Positions 50,670-63,000 of a DNA stretch of 64,000 nt are shown here, piece after piece. Source of the DNA: Parietaria judaica (taxonomy: Eukaryota; Streptophyta; Magnoliopsida; Rosales; Urticaceae); contig OX940865.1 in the NCBI GenBank assembly GCA_954871525.1, positions 14,088,606 through 14,152,605 on the forward strand, in the 5' to 3' direction. Position numbers and translations under genes: made by a program. Positions within the stretch are counted from its first letter, which is position 1, and each line of letters begins with the position of its first letter. The notes under the pieces were generated by a model. That model had not been told where the DNA came from and made no database searches. It worked only from the letters and a program-made list of their open reading frames with translations.

Positions 50670-53600
50670 AGAGGCAAGTTGGTCGTATCTAATTTGACGC
50701 CAATTTTTTTTCCATCCAAATTGGCTAACTGTTAGGACGTGAACCGAGCCGGGTCGATTTTTGAAAGTTTTGGCCGTGTCTCAGTTCTCAATTTATAAAC
50801 TGAGTCGGGCGGGTTTTCCCGATTAATGTTTGACAAAATAGTTTTTTTTCACGGAGCAAAAACGATTAGCAGTAATTGAAAACACAATCGACGACCCATC
50901 AACCAAAAACTTTCAAAGCTCATAATTGATGAAGGACCTAACTACCAAGTCTTCACTCAAACAAATGCATGATTCTTAAGCTATGAAGTTGATACATTTA
51001 GTTATTTTTTAATTTTTTATTTATTATCGGGATTATTTTTCTCACGATTCCTTTTATAATTATACGATTAAAAAAGTAAAATTACTTATTTGAGCCCGAG
51101 CAATACTTGACTACACGAAGGTACTTGACTAAAATAAAATGAAAAAAAAAAAACGACGTGACAGGTGTCGTACTCGTGGCTTCATTAGGTCAAATTTATT
51201 TAATGTGGAGGAGACTTATGATCCAACACAAGTGCAAAGTCAAAATCAATAGGTTGAGTACAAGAGATTTCTTGATCAAACTCAACTTGAATCACTAAAC
51301 TACTTTACTTCCTCACTTGCATCATCAAGTTGATGCTATATAGTTTTGTCCCTTTCAGTTGTTCGTGTTTCATTTTGTTACATTTTTTCTATTTTTAGGG
51401 AACATTCTGAAAATTAAAGTCTATGAAATGTTAACGGAAAGCCAATAAGTTCAATATTCTTAATGAACGCGACATAAGTATAAGCTTATAAAGAGAAAAC
51501 AAAGTGGCTGATGCGCTACTAGATGCTTGTGATATATGTATTGATATAGAGCTTACACACTATAATCGCGTTTTAAGTTTTACGAAAAAAATTTATTTGA
51601 ATTGAAAAAGACGGTACACTTCTTAGTTCTTATGTTTCTATTGTTATGCGAATATGACGACTTTGATTATTGAGATATATATAATTTATCTACAAGTACG
51701 AGTATTTTTGTTACCACGGTATTCTTTCGTCAAAAATGAAAATTACTTGAGCAAATTTAAGATTGAAGGTCACGAGAATGTGACTCGTGAGGAGCCATTC
51801 AGCTTCTCAAAAAAATATTTCCAAGTTTGACAAGGTTTTCAAAGAGATATATTCTCCAAATTTAAATAAAAAAAGAAAAAGACAAGAGGAATCCTAGTTC
51901 CTATAGTATCCCACTTATGTAAGACCAAAAGGAATGAGTACTATAAAGTATAAACAATTGTCTTTCGATACAGGGATGAAACTTCGGCCCAAGTCCCATT
52001 TTGATCTAGTTCCGGTCTGGTTTTGGTTCAAAAATCCGAGCCTTGTCGTAGAAAACAACCCTGCTCCGGTTATACTTGTGACGTCTCTGATGCCATAACT
52101 GTTTTTTTTTATAAGTCCAATATGCAGGAAGTGCTTTCATCGTACTGGTTTCGGTTTCGCTATCCTTTACACTCTGGTATTATACTCGTCGAAGAACGGA
52201 AAATCACAGGAAATAGAAACGAGAAGCCCCATAAAACTGTTTCCGGTTTACAACTACCGAAAATCCCACAACACAGCAAGCATTACCCTGGTTTCAGTTT
52301 CATCATCCCTTGTACTCGACGAAGAACTGAGACCACGGAAACAGAAACAACAAACCCTAGAAAACCATTTCCTATTCTCTTTTAACAATCGAAAACCCGG
52401 AAGGCCTGAACACAGCAAGTGCGTCCGTAATTTTATTTTACTTTCTGCTAGACTATCATAATCTTGGTAAAGGCAAGAACTGAAACCGCGGAAACAGAGA
52501 CCTGTAAACCTCAGAACACCGCAAGTGCTTCCATGGTTTCGGTTACACCATCACTTGCACAGAATAATCAACTACTGACCAAAATCACGTAAACAGAATC
52601 ATGAAACCTCGGAAATCACGGGAACAGAAAAGCCACATTCAACTTGGGTGGATTTGATTTCACGATCTCTTACACTCTACCTTATAATAAGCAAAAAACT
52701 GAAATCACGAAACCCAATTTTCTGTACTTATGACTAAAAATAGGAAACCACATTCTACCGAGCTCAGTTTCAGTTTCTCATGTCTTCAGATCAACGGTTG
52801 AAACCCTGTACCAAACACGGTTCCGCAAACGCCCACAAGCCAGTTCTGCAAATCGATAACAAACGGCCCCAACATAATTCGAAGACTGTTTCCTAAGTCG
52901 ACCTTCACGGAACTTTCTGGCCCATAATATTTCCTTGGATTACTCACCAAAGGCCTTGGTTCTAAGCAAAATACTGTCACCCTAATCTACTTTTCCGTGT
53001 CAACCGTCCTCTCACAGCCTAAAATCTTACCTTATTTCTCTTTACATGGCCAATACGAACAAAATAAACGCCTCGCTAACGCCTCGTCGGTGTCCAGAAA
53101 CACAAACTCAAACAAATAACAGAACATAACAAACCGGGCATGAAGTAACATCACATAATTATCCGCTATACATAAGCACAGCTACACACTTTTAACTGTT
53201 AAGGTCCATTCAATATTCAAACTGTCTACCGAAGTCTAGAATTCCAATCCACAAAATAGCTATGACTATAAACAGTGGCTCAATCTGATTATCAATACTT
53301 AGCTAAAATGCCTTAGAAACTGCGTATTGTCTGCCCCGATGATCCGAACATAAAAAGATTCACCATTAACCGAACTACAAAGACCATACGCCACCGCTTA
53401 TCGTAGAAAAGAACGAAAACCATTAGTATCTTGTCTGCTTCGGTTGTGAACAGCATTTCGGAGCCAAGAACTCAGTAAGAATCCCGTCTCTGCTGCTAGT
53501 TCATCAGCCTACGCAGCTTTACCAATTTTGGGCCCCTCGAAAGAAGCTCGGAATTCAAGAACGAATGGAGCAAATACTTTGATACCACGATCAATTCAAG

Positions 53601-53720
53601 TTCCACACGAGTTATTTAACACTACATCACTCAAGCTCGGTCATCAGACACAGGAAATTCAACTATCTCTTCTTAAACAGAAAAACACGAACATGGAAAT
53701 AAATACCATACAAACCCGCC
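49040..53720. other. Intergenic region with TA microsatellites and a degenerate GGTTTC/GAAACC repeat
   Basis: TA repeats lie at about 49119-49157 and a CT/TA tract at about 50632-50669. At 49497-49736 there is a short GC-richer patch; no gene can be defended on either strand. A CGGCAAAAGTATTTAATTTTA fragment is at about 49720. From about 51960 to 52780 diverged phrases such as GGTTTCGGTTTC, GAAACCxxGGAAACAGAA and CACAGCAAG recur, an old repeat without clear ends. About 52950-53720 is probably 3'UTR and flank of the RZ-1-like gene. Confidence 0.5.
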
Positions 53721-54698
53721 TCAGTACCGATCGTACGATGAAACCTGATCTCTTCTCGGGCGATCGTACGGTCCGACCCTCTCCCTATAGCTTCCTCTGT
53801 CGTAACGGTCGGGCCCACCATTTCCAAACCTCTCTCCGCTGGGTCTTGGACCTCCGTCCCTGAAGTAGCCTCTCTCTCTGCCGTAAGCATTCTGAACCGC
53901 TCGATCGGCGTACCTCTCATCTGCATAGGTCTCGCGTGGAGGTCCATAGCCCTCGCTGTAGCTGTCACGCACAGGACCATATCTTTCGCCGTACCTGCTA
54001 TCGCGACGATCATAAGGGTCCATCCTGATGCGATCTCCACGCCGATCGCTGATTTCTCGGAAGTGCCCAGAAGAATCACCCATCGGGCACTCCCGGGCAA
54101 AATGACCGGGACGGCCGCACTTGTAGCAGTCGGTGGTGCCACCGGGGAATCTCTCAGCCACTCTCCGGCCGCCACCTGGAATGTAGTCCCTTCCATACCC
54201 AGGCCTAGTCTCTTCGTCACTCTGTTTCGGTTTCGCCTTGTTAACCGATATAACTCTCCCATCCAGCTCACAGCCGTGCATATCCCTGATCGCGGTATCC
54301 ATGGACCGATGGTCGGAATAGGTAACGAATCCAAACCCACGAGAGCGACCGGTTTCTCTGTCCGCAACAACCTATAGGGAAAACAACCTCAGCCTGATCA
54401 TAACAGTGAAACCCGAATCCCGAAACATCGAAACTTCTTGATCAAACAAGCAAATTCCCTCGCTTTTGCACGGCACAAACAATCAGCGAGACTACAAAGC
54501 TGACTAAAATCTTAGATCTCATAATTTATGAAATAAGAATCGAGGTTTCCATGGAAAATTATGATTCAAAGAAGAGAAAGGGATTACGAGGCACTCGGTA
54601 ATTTTGCCATAGCGACCGAAAGCGTCTTCGAGCTGTCGCTCACTGGTCTCCCATGCGAGCCCTCCGACGAACAAGCGATTATCTTCTCTCCCACTCAT
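53721..54698 (-). CDS. RZ-1-type RNA-binding protein: RRM plus CCHC zinc knuckle, 2 coding exons, 253 aa
   Basis: Exons on the minus strand: 54698-54588 and 54371-53721. The RRM spans about residues 8-83, with RNP2 LFVGGL (9-14) and RNP1 RGFGFVTY (48-55). A single CCHC knuckle, C119-x2-C122-x4-H127-x4-C132, follows in CYKCGRPGHFAREC. The rest (133-253) is rich in Arg, Asp, Gly and Tyr with many RDRY-like repeats and ends SSYDRY. This order defines the plant RZ-1 group of glycine-rich-type RNA-binding proteins, nuclear factors in splicing-complex assembly, cold response and flowering control. The words YGKITEC and MHGCELDGRVISVNKA place it nearer RZ-1b than RZ-1a. The tail is shorter than in RZ-1b/c. 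A noncoding intron immediately before the ATG (about 54700-54789) is likely. Confidence 0.92.
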
Positions 54699-55297
54699 CC
54701 TTCAAAACCAAAATTCCAATTACAAACCCAAATCAGTATGAAAAAACCAAACCCTAATCGAGCTCAGAGAGAGAGAGAGATAGAGGTACTCGTCAATGGC
54801 GTGAGTTTCTGGGTCTCGGTCGTCTCGGATATCTGTCCGTACGAGACTCCAAGTTCGGTGCTTTATTTGGGGAAAACGGTTGCGACAGCATTCAACGGCT
54901 GAGATTGTTTCCGAGACTTACGGGCTTCGCTACGATTACAACACGTGGTGCTGGTTTTGCAACGAAGACCCTCATCTTATTCCTATTTGCAATTGAGTGC
55001 CTATTTATTTTATTTTTACGATTTCTATCCATAGTACTAGTAGTCGTCTTTATGGTCTTCACAGCATTATATGTTTTCTCAATTCGCATAGTTAGGATTT
55101 TAAGGTATCATATTTTGGTTGCCGAATTAAATGCTTAGTGTTTATATATTTGCCTATTTTCTTGAGTTTGTTAGGATTATATATATGTATATTAATTCGT
55201 TTAACCCCTAAACAACATCTCCGATTTAATGGGGACTTTTGACTTTATTGGCCTATATATATGTATAATGTATTTATATTATAATTCAGTTCATCGT
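54699..55297. promoter_or_regulatory. 5'UTR intron and promoter side of the RZ-1-like gene
   Basis: On the minus strand an acceptor (TTTTGAAG|G) lies one base before the ATG and a donor (GTACCTC) near 54789, giving a short leader intron with a GA run. Upstream DNA becomes AT-rich; no TATA was assigned. Confidence 0.45.
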
Positions 55298-55305
55298 GTG
55301 TATTC

Positions 55306-56041
55306 TAGGGGTGAAAGCGGAACCGGGAATCGGGAAATTAGTTGTTTTTGGTACCTATTCCAAAGATTTGGGATTTATTTTCGGTACCGGTTCCCGGTTC
55401 CGGTTGTAAAGATTCGTGAAAAAGTAAGAAAAGATTCGTGAAAAAATTTGGTACTAATACGAGACAAAAATTAATGGCCGAAACAAAAACTTAACACAAG
55501 ACAAAAATTAATGGCCGAAAAAAAGAAAAAAAAACTTAACACGAGACATAGATTTTGCTTGCGAGTGAAATCTTCTAGTTGGAAGACGAAGACATGTAAT
55601 CGACGGTGGAGGGTTCTCGGCGAAGAGAAGAATATGACGTCACGATGGATGAGAGAGGGAGAAAAAGAGATTGAAAGGGTCGAGAAAGGAAAATGATAAA
55701 TATTAAACCCTAATAACGAAAAAATACGCATAGTTTAAGTCATAAAAAATGACATATATAACCCAAAAACTACAATAAGTATACAAAATATTTAAAAACA
55801 ACATACTATGAAAACATCTAAAGCTACATGTAGTTTAAAACCGGAACCAGTACCAAAAATCGGAAAATTTTTTACTTATGGTTCCGGTTCCGGTTCCAGT
55901 TCCCGGTTCCATAAACCGTGAACCGGGAAGTACTGGTTCCCAGTTTGGAACTAAATTTCCCTTATTTTTTTTAAAGCCGTTCCGGGACCAGTACCGGAAC
56001 CGGGACAAAATCGGGAAACGGTTGCAAAATTTTCACCCTTA
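55306..56041. mobile_element. hAT MITE, 736 bp, with perfect 8-bp TSD
   Basis: Ends are TAGGGGTGAAAGCGG and, from the right, TAAGGGTGAAAATTT. GTGTATTC flanks both sides exactly (55298-55305 and 56042-56049). Subterminal regions carry repeated GGTTCCGG/CCGGAACC/CGGGAA phrases; the centre is AT-rich with no protein product. Ends TAGGGGTGAAA and 8-bp TSDs are hAT hallmarks. Decayed relatives appear to sit near 13785-14401, in importin introns 4 and 7, and near 51960-52780. Confidence 0.92.
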
Positions 56042-56049
56042 GTGTATTC

Positions 56050-56561
56050 TGTAAGCAGATGCTCTCATAGTTTGTGATGGAAAAAGGTCAAACCCAAAGA
56101 TATAAAGAAATCATTGTAATTTGCAATTCGAACTTTATAAGTTTGGTTTTGACCCTCTTCCTTTACAAACTCACAATTATATTATGGTAAAAATATATGT
56201 CTATATATATTCTCTTCTCTTATTTATGTGATATTTTATTTTAAAAAAAAATCATAAATGGTTAACTTATGTCAGAGATGTGCGATCGTGAATTTTTGGT
56301 ATTCCCAGTTTGTTGATCGATTTAAATTCTTAAAACTAGTGACAATAAATATTTGTCCCCGATGTATATTCCTAAACACCAGTTTGCAAACCGGTATCGG
56401 AAAGAGATTAAATATGGGTTCACGGCTTTTTTATTCTGAAAATATTATTTTTCAAGTGATATATGAATGAAACTTGGTACATATGGGTTTCCAAAATTAG
56501 GTGTTGTGGACTCTTGATATTTCCACTCTTTTTAATAAAAAGAATATATCGTCTTTCTTCG
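56050..56561. other. AT-rich spacer with no supported feature
   Basis: Short open frames only, none with family resemblance or splice context. Confidence 0.5.
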
Positions 56562-56758
56562 AAAAATGCCGAAGTTTGAAAAAGCTGTCGTTTTATTATA
56601 AAATGATGTAGTTTGGGAAAGGTTTCGCTCATTTCCAAATTGTTGTAGCTTGAAAAAGATGTCGTTTTCTTAAAAAAAAAATGTTATAGCTTGAAAAATG
56701 TGTCGTTTTCTTGAAAATGCTGAAGTTTGAAAAGACGTCGTTTTCCAACTATATATAG
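56562..56758. repeat. Minisatellite: five copies of a 36-41 bp TTGAAAAA..TGTCGTTTTC unit
   Basis: Units start near 56572, 56609, 56646, 56687 and 56723 and share TAG(C/T)TTGAAAAAGATGTCGTTTTC with drift; the second is the most diverged. The array ends just before a CCAACTATATATAG run. Confidence 0.85.
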
Positions 56759-56959
56759 CTCTTCTATAGTTTGTTTCTCATTGTGTCTAATATCTGTTCG
56801 CTTTAACAATTCATCGTCGTTCTTCAAGTATTTTTTCTTTATTTTAGAATATTTTTGTTTTCTTTACGAGAATATATTACTTTATATATACTGTTATGCG
56901 TATTTTCCGGAGCCTAGAAAAATTGAGGCCCAAGACATATAAGGCCCACTAAATCGACT

Positions 56960-57205
56960 TTGACCCGCTCAGGAAAAGTCAAAACCAAACCAGTCAAAAA
57001 GTCAATTGAAAAAGTCAACAGGCTCGACCCGGAAAAGTCAATCGAAAAAGTCGACAGACCCGAACCCGGAAAGTCAACCGACAAAGTCAACAAGCCCGAC
57101 CCTGAAAGTCGACTCGGAAAAGTCAACAAAAGTCAACGGGTCAGACCCAGAAAGTCAACGGGATCCGACCCGGAAAGTCAACAAAAAGTCAACCCTGGTC
57201 GCTCG
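56960..57205. repeat. W-box-like GTCAAC array inside the LTR U3 region
   Basis: About thirteen copies of GTCAA (the complement of TTGAC, the WRKY-factor core) are spaced roughly 12-25 bases apart in a degenerate GACCCGGAAAGTCAAC minisatellite, upstream of the LTR TATA box. Binding by WRKY factors is inferred from the core sequence. Confidence 0.85.
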
Positions 57206-57245
57206 GGAAATGTCGAATCGGCCCGGCCTGGCCTAAAAAAAACAT

Positions 57246-57276
57246 GCCTTCGGGGCGCGCCGCGCGCCCCGAAGGC
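57246..57276. repeat. Perfect 14-bp GC-rich inverted repeat with 3-base loop
   Basis: The arms GCCTTCGGGGCGCG and CGCGCCCCGAAGGC are exact complements around CCG. It is located about 24 bases before the TATA box of the LTR. Confidence 0.95.
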
Positions 57277-57638
57277 ACGAAATCAAACTTCTGACCCTCT
57301 ATAAATACGAGGGCACCCTCGCCACAATCGGTAAGCACTCCCGAAGCCAAAAAAACCTCTGTTTCCCGTTTATTCATAATTTCCGACTTAAATACTCGAC
57401 TAATGTTGAGCGTCGGAGCGGGCGACAGAGGACCCCCCCTCTGTTCCCCTCTAGAGTTCACGTTTTCTACTCTTTTTACAGGAAAGGAGGCAGGTTTTAC
57501 AGGGAAGATTTCCGACACATCAAGGCCGAAGATCATGCTTCAAAGCCCATTCCGACCGTCAAGCGGGCGTTGGGCCCGGCCCAAAACCAAGACTTGGGCC
57601 ACATTCACGTTAATCGATTTTTAGGCATTAACATATAC

Positions 57639-59500
57639 ATATATAGAATATAGTGGTGACGGAATCAGAATTTCAAAGTACGGGGTCGAGAAAATACACA
57701 GTTGGTCTAAGGAACGAAAACATGTATAGTTAATAAAAATTCCTATAACTTTTTTAGTTCAACTAAAAAAAAAGTTGATATAACTTTTTCTCTTAAGAAA
57801 ATATGCATTTTCTTATATCGATTCCAATAATTCAAGATTATGATCCAATAAAAAAACCTGAAAATTCAGGTTTAAAATCGCATTCACCCCGGATCCGAAT
57901 TAAAAAAAAAAACTGAATTAAAACCGGATTAAGCAAAATCTAATTTTCAAAAACCGTATGTGGATTAAAAATGGATCCACGTTTCAGGTTTGGTGGTTAA
58001 AAAAAAACGGGATTTCAAAATTAATCTCGATATAATTGTTGTCATCGGCAATGACGCCATCAAGGTTAAACCGTTGATCGAGTGTCGAATTCCAGTCTCA
58101 ATAGATATCGGTTCACTATTGTCATGCATTCTTTGAGAATTGTACTGAACTTTGCCGGCAACATTGTAAATTGCCCACCTTGTATTGAAGGATTATCACT
58201 AACGAATTGATCTTAATTTAATCATGCATCGATTTTATACACTATTATCTATACATAGATTATATACGCAGATTCCATTTTGTTGTATATTTACCAATCA
58301 TATAGGACAAACATGATCTTAATTTAATTTGTTATGGTTTGTTCAAACACATCTTTTATGTATTTGTTTAGCCAAGAATATGGGTTTACTTTATTACTAG
58401 CTAGCTAGCAACTTAATTAGTTTGTTTGACTCTCCTTTTTGGATAAAATAATAGAAAGAACAAGCTATTTAGTACCAATATAAAAATACAAATTAATGAA
58501 TTAATAATTAATATGTTAATTTGGTTTTACTAATACAAATTCTGTCAAATTGAAAAATGTGCAATGAACAACTGCTCGAATCGAATGTTCGATGTTTCGA
58601 ACAAATATCGGACCGGTTGACTCTTGCTTGATTTCTCTTTTATTTAACTTAACTAATGTCTTTTTATGCATTATAATGTTCGGATGTTCTGTCAATTGCT
58701 AATTGACAAAAATCAAAGTTAATAAAATAAAATAAAATATGTTGCCTTGAATCAAACGCAATCCAATGAGAAATAACGTAGCATTCGTTAAGAACATTTT
58801 ATTCTTCTATAGACACATTGATTAATAAAATTGATTAATTAGCAGAACGAACACTATGTCATGATATTATTAATTGTTTCATCTATGTATTAAAGATCCG
58901 TAATTGGCATCGAAAATACATAACTACGCCATTTTGCACTTTAATACTTATTCTCGATATTGACGGCAAAAGTATCATCTGTCGCACGATTGTTACACTT
59001 CGTCACGCCACCCGTCAAATATCAGATGGCAGTACACGGGTCAATAAAATATTATTGATTAATCTGCGGCATTCGACTCTTGACACGTGTTATGCTATTT
59101 GGAATTTGACGGGTAGACAATGACAAAGTGCAACGATAATATTGCGCAAAGGATGGTACTTTTGATGTCAAAGAGCGAAATTAGATATTAAAGTGCAACA
59201 AATTATATAATTACGTACTTTTTCCGCTAATAACCGTGTATTAAAACACATATATTGACCACACTCATGTCATGATTTGAGAACGTCGTCATAATAAATT
59301 AGTGATTCTCTAGTATTTGTTGAGTCTTTGTGGCCCAGTTCTTCAGCAGACGCCAAGTACTTGCCGGCCATTTTTGATAGCTTGTTTGTCTTTCTTAAGT
59401 TCTATCAATTAAACTATTTTGGATATTTTTATTTTTATAATATATATATATATATAGTGAATTAGGGGTATCACATTGAGACATTAGTGAGTATAGCTTT
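57639..59500. other. Intergenic region upstream of the HGSNAT-like gene, with an inverted-repeat element
   Basis: A GGATCCGAATT/AAAACCGG-type decayed repeat lies at about 57655-58020. AT-rich DNA follows. A foldback element at about 58900-59235 sits 270 bases before the next ATG. A TA run at about 59441-59456 is close to the start. Confidence 0.5.
58900..59235. mobile_element. Small foldback element with CGGCAAAAGTA-type arms
   Basis: Left arm phrases GTACTTTAATA-like TTTTGCACTTTAATA, TTGACGGCAAAAGTATCATC, GTTACACTTCGTCA and CCCGTCAAAT occur in the same order, reverse-complemented, in the right arm (ATTTGACGGGTA, TGACAAAGTGCAACGATAAT, GGTACTTTTGATGTCAA, TATTAAAGTGCAA). Arms are about 130-140 bp with a short loop. 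The TSD was not resolved. Confidence 0.78.
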
Positions 59501-60022
59501 ATGGAGGAAGCTAGAAAGTTGGAAGAAGGAACTCTTGCCACTGATGCCAATAAGGAATTACAAAAGCCAAGGGGTAGTCATGTAATTAGTGCTGAGTCCG
59601 GCGACGGGGATGTTTCCGGAGGAGATGTGGTCGGAAAACACGATCCGGAGGGGGAGCCACCGCCGGTTAAGCCAAGGAGCAAGCGGGTTGCCACGTTGGA
59701 TGCCTTTAGAGGCCTTACTATCGTAGTAAGTTAAACAATTTGATTTATGTGTGTGTGTGTGTTTGGTTTATGGTGACATTGATTAGTTGAGTCTTTATTT
59801 GGAATAAGTCTATTTTCTTTATTAAAAAAGAAAAAGAAAAATGGTCTTAAAAATAGAATTAGAGGAAATGACAATAAGAATCAGTGGAGCTGAAAAAAAA
59901 TATAGAAGAAAACAATTTTTTAATATAAAGAGAAATCATGAAAATGAGGATCATAGAAGCCATGATATATAGAGACTTTAATTAATTATGAATATATACT
60001 AGAATTTGAACATGTTATACTA

Positions 60023-60067
<45 letters not shown>

Positions 60068-63000
60068 ATGATATTGGTAGATGATGCTGGAGGGTCATAC
60101 TCAAGGATTGATCACTCACCATGGAATGGCTGCACTTTGGCTGATTTTGTGATGCCTTTCTTTCTCTTCATTGTTGGAGTGGCCATTGCTCTTGCTCTCA
60201 AGGTGATTTCCATTCCCTTTATTTCAACTTATTTACATTCTATTTTTTTATTCTTTAACATTAATATATAAGTTTGATTGATTCAGAAAGTTACTGAGAT
60301 CAAGCCAGCAGTCAAAAAGATTGTGCTAAGAACTCTAAAACTCCTCTTTTGGGGAATTCTCTTGCAAGGTAAAATCAATAATATTGTAATAAAAGTATTA
60401 TTATTTTTACCAAAGATTTTTCTATATATAAAAAAAAATCTAATGATTTAGGAGGATATTCTCATGCTCCTGATGAACTAGCTTATGGAGTTGACATGAA
60501 GAAAATTAGATGGTGTGGAATTCTTCAGGTCATCTTTCTTTCACCTTGAATATACTATATTCTATGATAGTCCAATTAGCTTATGGATGTCCTTAAGAAG
60601 TTGAGTTTTGAATGAAAAACACAAAGTGTTTTACTCTTAGTATCTGCTCTCAGCTAGAAGCAGTGAGTTTGTTTCAATGATGAACTACGTCGTTTTTTAT
60701 TTCGCTGCATCAAAATGTGTATTCAAAATTTCAAATCATTATAAAAACTTAAAAGAGTATGAATAGAACTATGGCTAATAATTGGTTTTTAAGGAAAAAG
60801 ATATCATAAATTTATAACCATCCACTAATCTTATTTTTAGCTGTATATGAGATTATAACTAGAGGTGGGTGTGTTTTTTGAGTAGAGAATAGCTTTGGTG
60901 TACTTCGTTGTTGCCTTGATTGAGACATTCACCACCAAAATCCGACCGACCGTCGTAGAATCCGGCTCCTTCTCCATCTTCACTGCATACCAATGGCAAT
61001 GGTGAGCTTTTCAAAAATTATGCGGCCCTTCCAAATAGTAATTGAAGATCTAGAGAACCTGAGAAACAACTCACTATTTGTCTACACGGTTTCGGGTGGG
61101 CCGGGCCAGTCCGACCCATTCTTTGAATGAAAATGATAACCATTTAAATACTTCCGCTTCATTTAAAAAATAAAAAAAAATTACCGTGTCTTAATACGTC
61201 ATAATTATACAGGATCGGAGGATCTGTTGCGTTCCTCATCTACATGGTAACGACATTCGCATTGCACGTTCCCGATTGGACATTTGTACTATTGAATGAC
61301 AATGACGAGGCTGAAACATACACGGTAAAACTTATATATCCTTGTTAAACTATTACACGCTAATTTGATCATTAATGAATCATAATAATCTCATAATTAG
61401 ATTCTATAATTTATTTTTCATAAAAATAGGTAAAGTGTGGAATGAGAGGACACTTAGGGCCAGCTTGCAATGCAGTTGGGCATGTTGATAGGCAGCTTTG
61501 GGGAGTAAATCATCTCTACACTCAACCTGTTTGGAGACGTTTAAAGGTAAGTCTTACAGCTATATAATATAAATATAAATATAAATATGTAAATAATTTG
61601 AGTTAAGTAATAGTGAGATCAATCTATTTGTGGTAATTTTTAGGCTTGCACACTAAGCTATCCGGATTTTGGGCCGCTTCGAGACGGGGCCCCAGTTTGG
61701 TGCCTTGCCCCTTTCGAACCGGAAGGCTTTCTAAGGTTTGAGGTTTATAATTTACTTTTCATTTTGCCATGTGTGCTAAAGTAAGGGTAAAACTATCCTT
61801 TGGTCTTCAAATATTTTATTAAAAAAAAAATTCTTTTGGAAATTGTACGAAATGCCTATTTTTGTGTCAAACTTTTTCAGAAATGCCTATTTGTAAGAGT
61901 AAAAAATACACATAATGGGTAGTTTTTAATTTACGACTTTAAATTAGTGAAAATATGACACTTTTATGAAGCTAAAACGATACTAACATAATACAAAAGC
62001 AATTATTTTCTAGCATAAGGGAGTATATTTTGCAACTTATTAGAGGTTCCAAAATTAATGTGCTCCAAACATAAGTTTGGGGAGTTAACTGCAACTATCA
62101 ACAAAGTTTGAGTAAATAAAAAAGCCAATCACGCTTCAAACTTTCTACTAGGCTTTGAATTGCCCTGTTCTTTTTTACCTCTTCTCAGTTCCATTTCGGG
62201 TATTCTTTCCGGGACAATCGGTGTCCATTACGGACACGTTTTGATACACTTCAAGGTTCGAATTCATACCGATCTAACGCTGCTTGCGGAATTAAGCATT
62301 GTCGTTTTGGAGCTCGTTAATTGTTCAAAAAGACTAGGATGTTAAACATTGTTGTTGAAAATTCAGGATCACTCGGAGAGGCTGAAGCACTGGGTGTCAA
62401 CCGGTTTTGTGTTGCTAATCATAGGCATTGTTCTTCATTTTACCGACGGTAGGCTTAATAACTCCGATTTTATGACACTTAGTTTATCCAAACGTGTTAA
62501 GAGATGGTAATTAAGTATGCTAATCTCTCTGTTTTGTAGCAATTCCTATCAACAAACAGCTTTATAGCTTCAGCTATGTGTGTTTCACTGCCGGAGCGGC
62601 CGGATTAGTCTTCTCCGGATTATACATATTGGTATATATATTTATTCGTGTAAATATTGTCCCTTGGAAGTTGGATTTCCGATTCCATTTTGACGGAAAA
62701 CGGAAACAGAATAAAAGTTTCCATAAAAAAAAAAACAAAAAAAAAAAACATTATGTTTTCATATTGTTGCTACATTAATATCCTTCTATTTTAATGGCAA
62801 TGTAAATAATCGGAATCCGATGGCCTTGAAAAATCAATAAACCCGTTACCTATCAGTAAACTAGTAAAATCGACCTATAGGTGAACCCGCAAAATCAGCA
62901 TTTAAAACATTGATTCAAACAACTTATGTTTTAATGCTTGATGTTTGGGGTTTCCGGACGCCGTTTTTGTTCCTGGAATGGATCGGGATGAACGCGATGC

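Larger units (their letters stand above)
56892..57633 (+). mobile_element. Solo LTR, copy 2 of the same Ty3/gypsy-like family, with 5-bp TSD
   Basis: Starts TGTTATGCGTATTTTCC and ends GGCATTAACA. TATAC flanks both sides (56887-56891 and 57634-57638). A TATAAATA promoter box is at 57300-57307, and TGTTGAGCGTCGGAG follows in the R-like region. The last about 300 bases align with copy 1 at 36500-37111. The U3 part differs: it carries a GTCAAC array (56960-57205) and a perfect GC hairpin (57246-57276) that copy 1 lacks, making it 130 bp longer. No internal genes are present. Confidence 0.93.
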
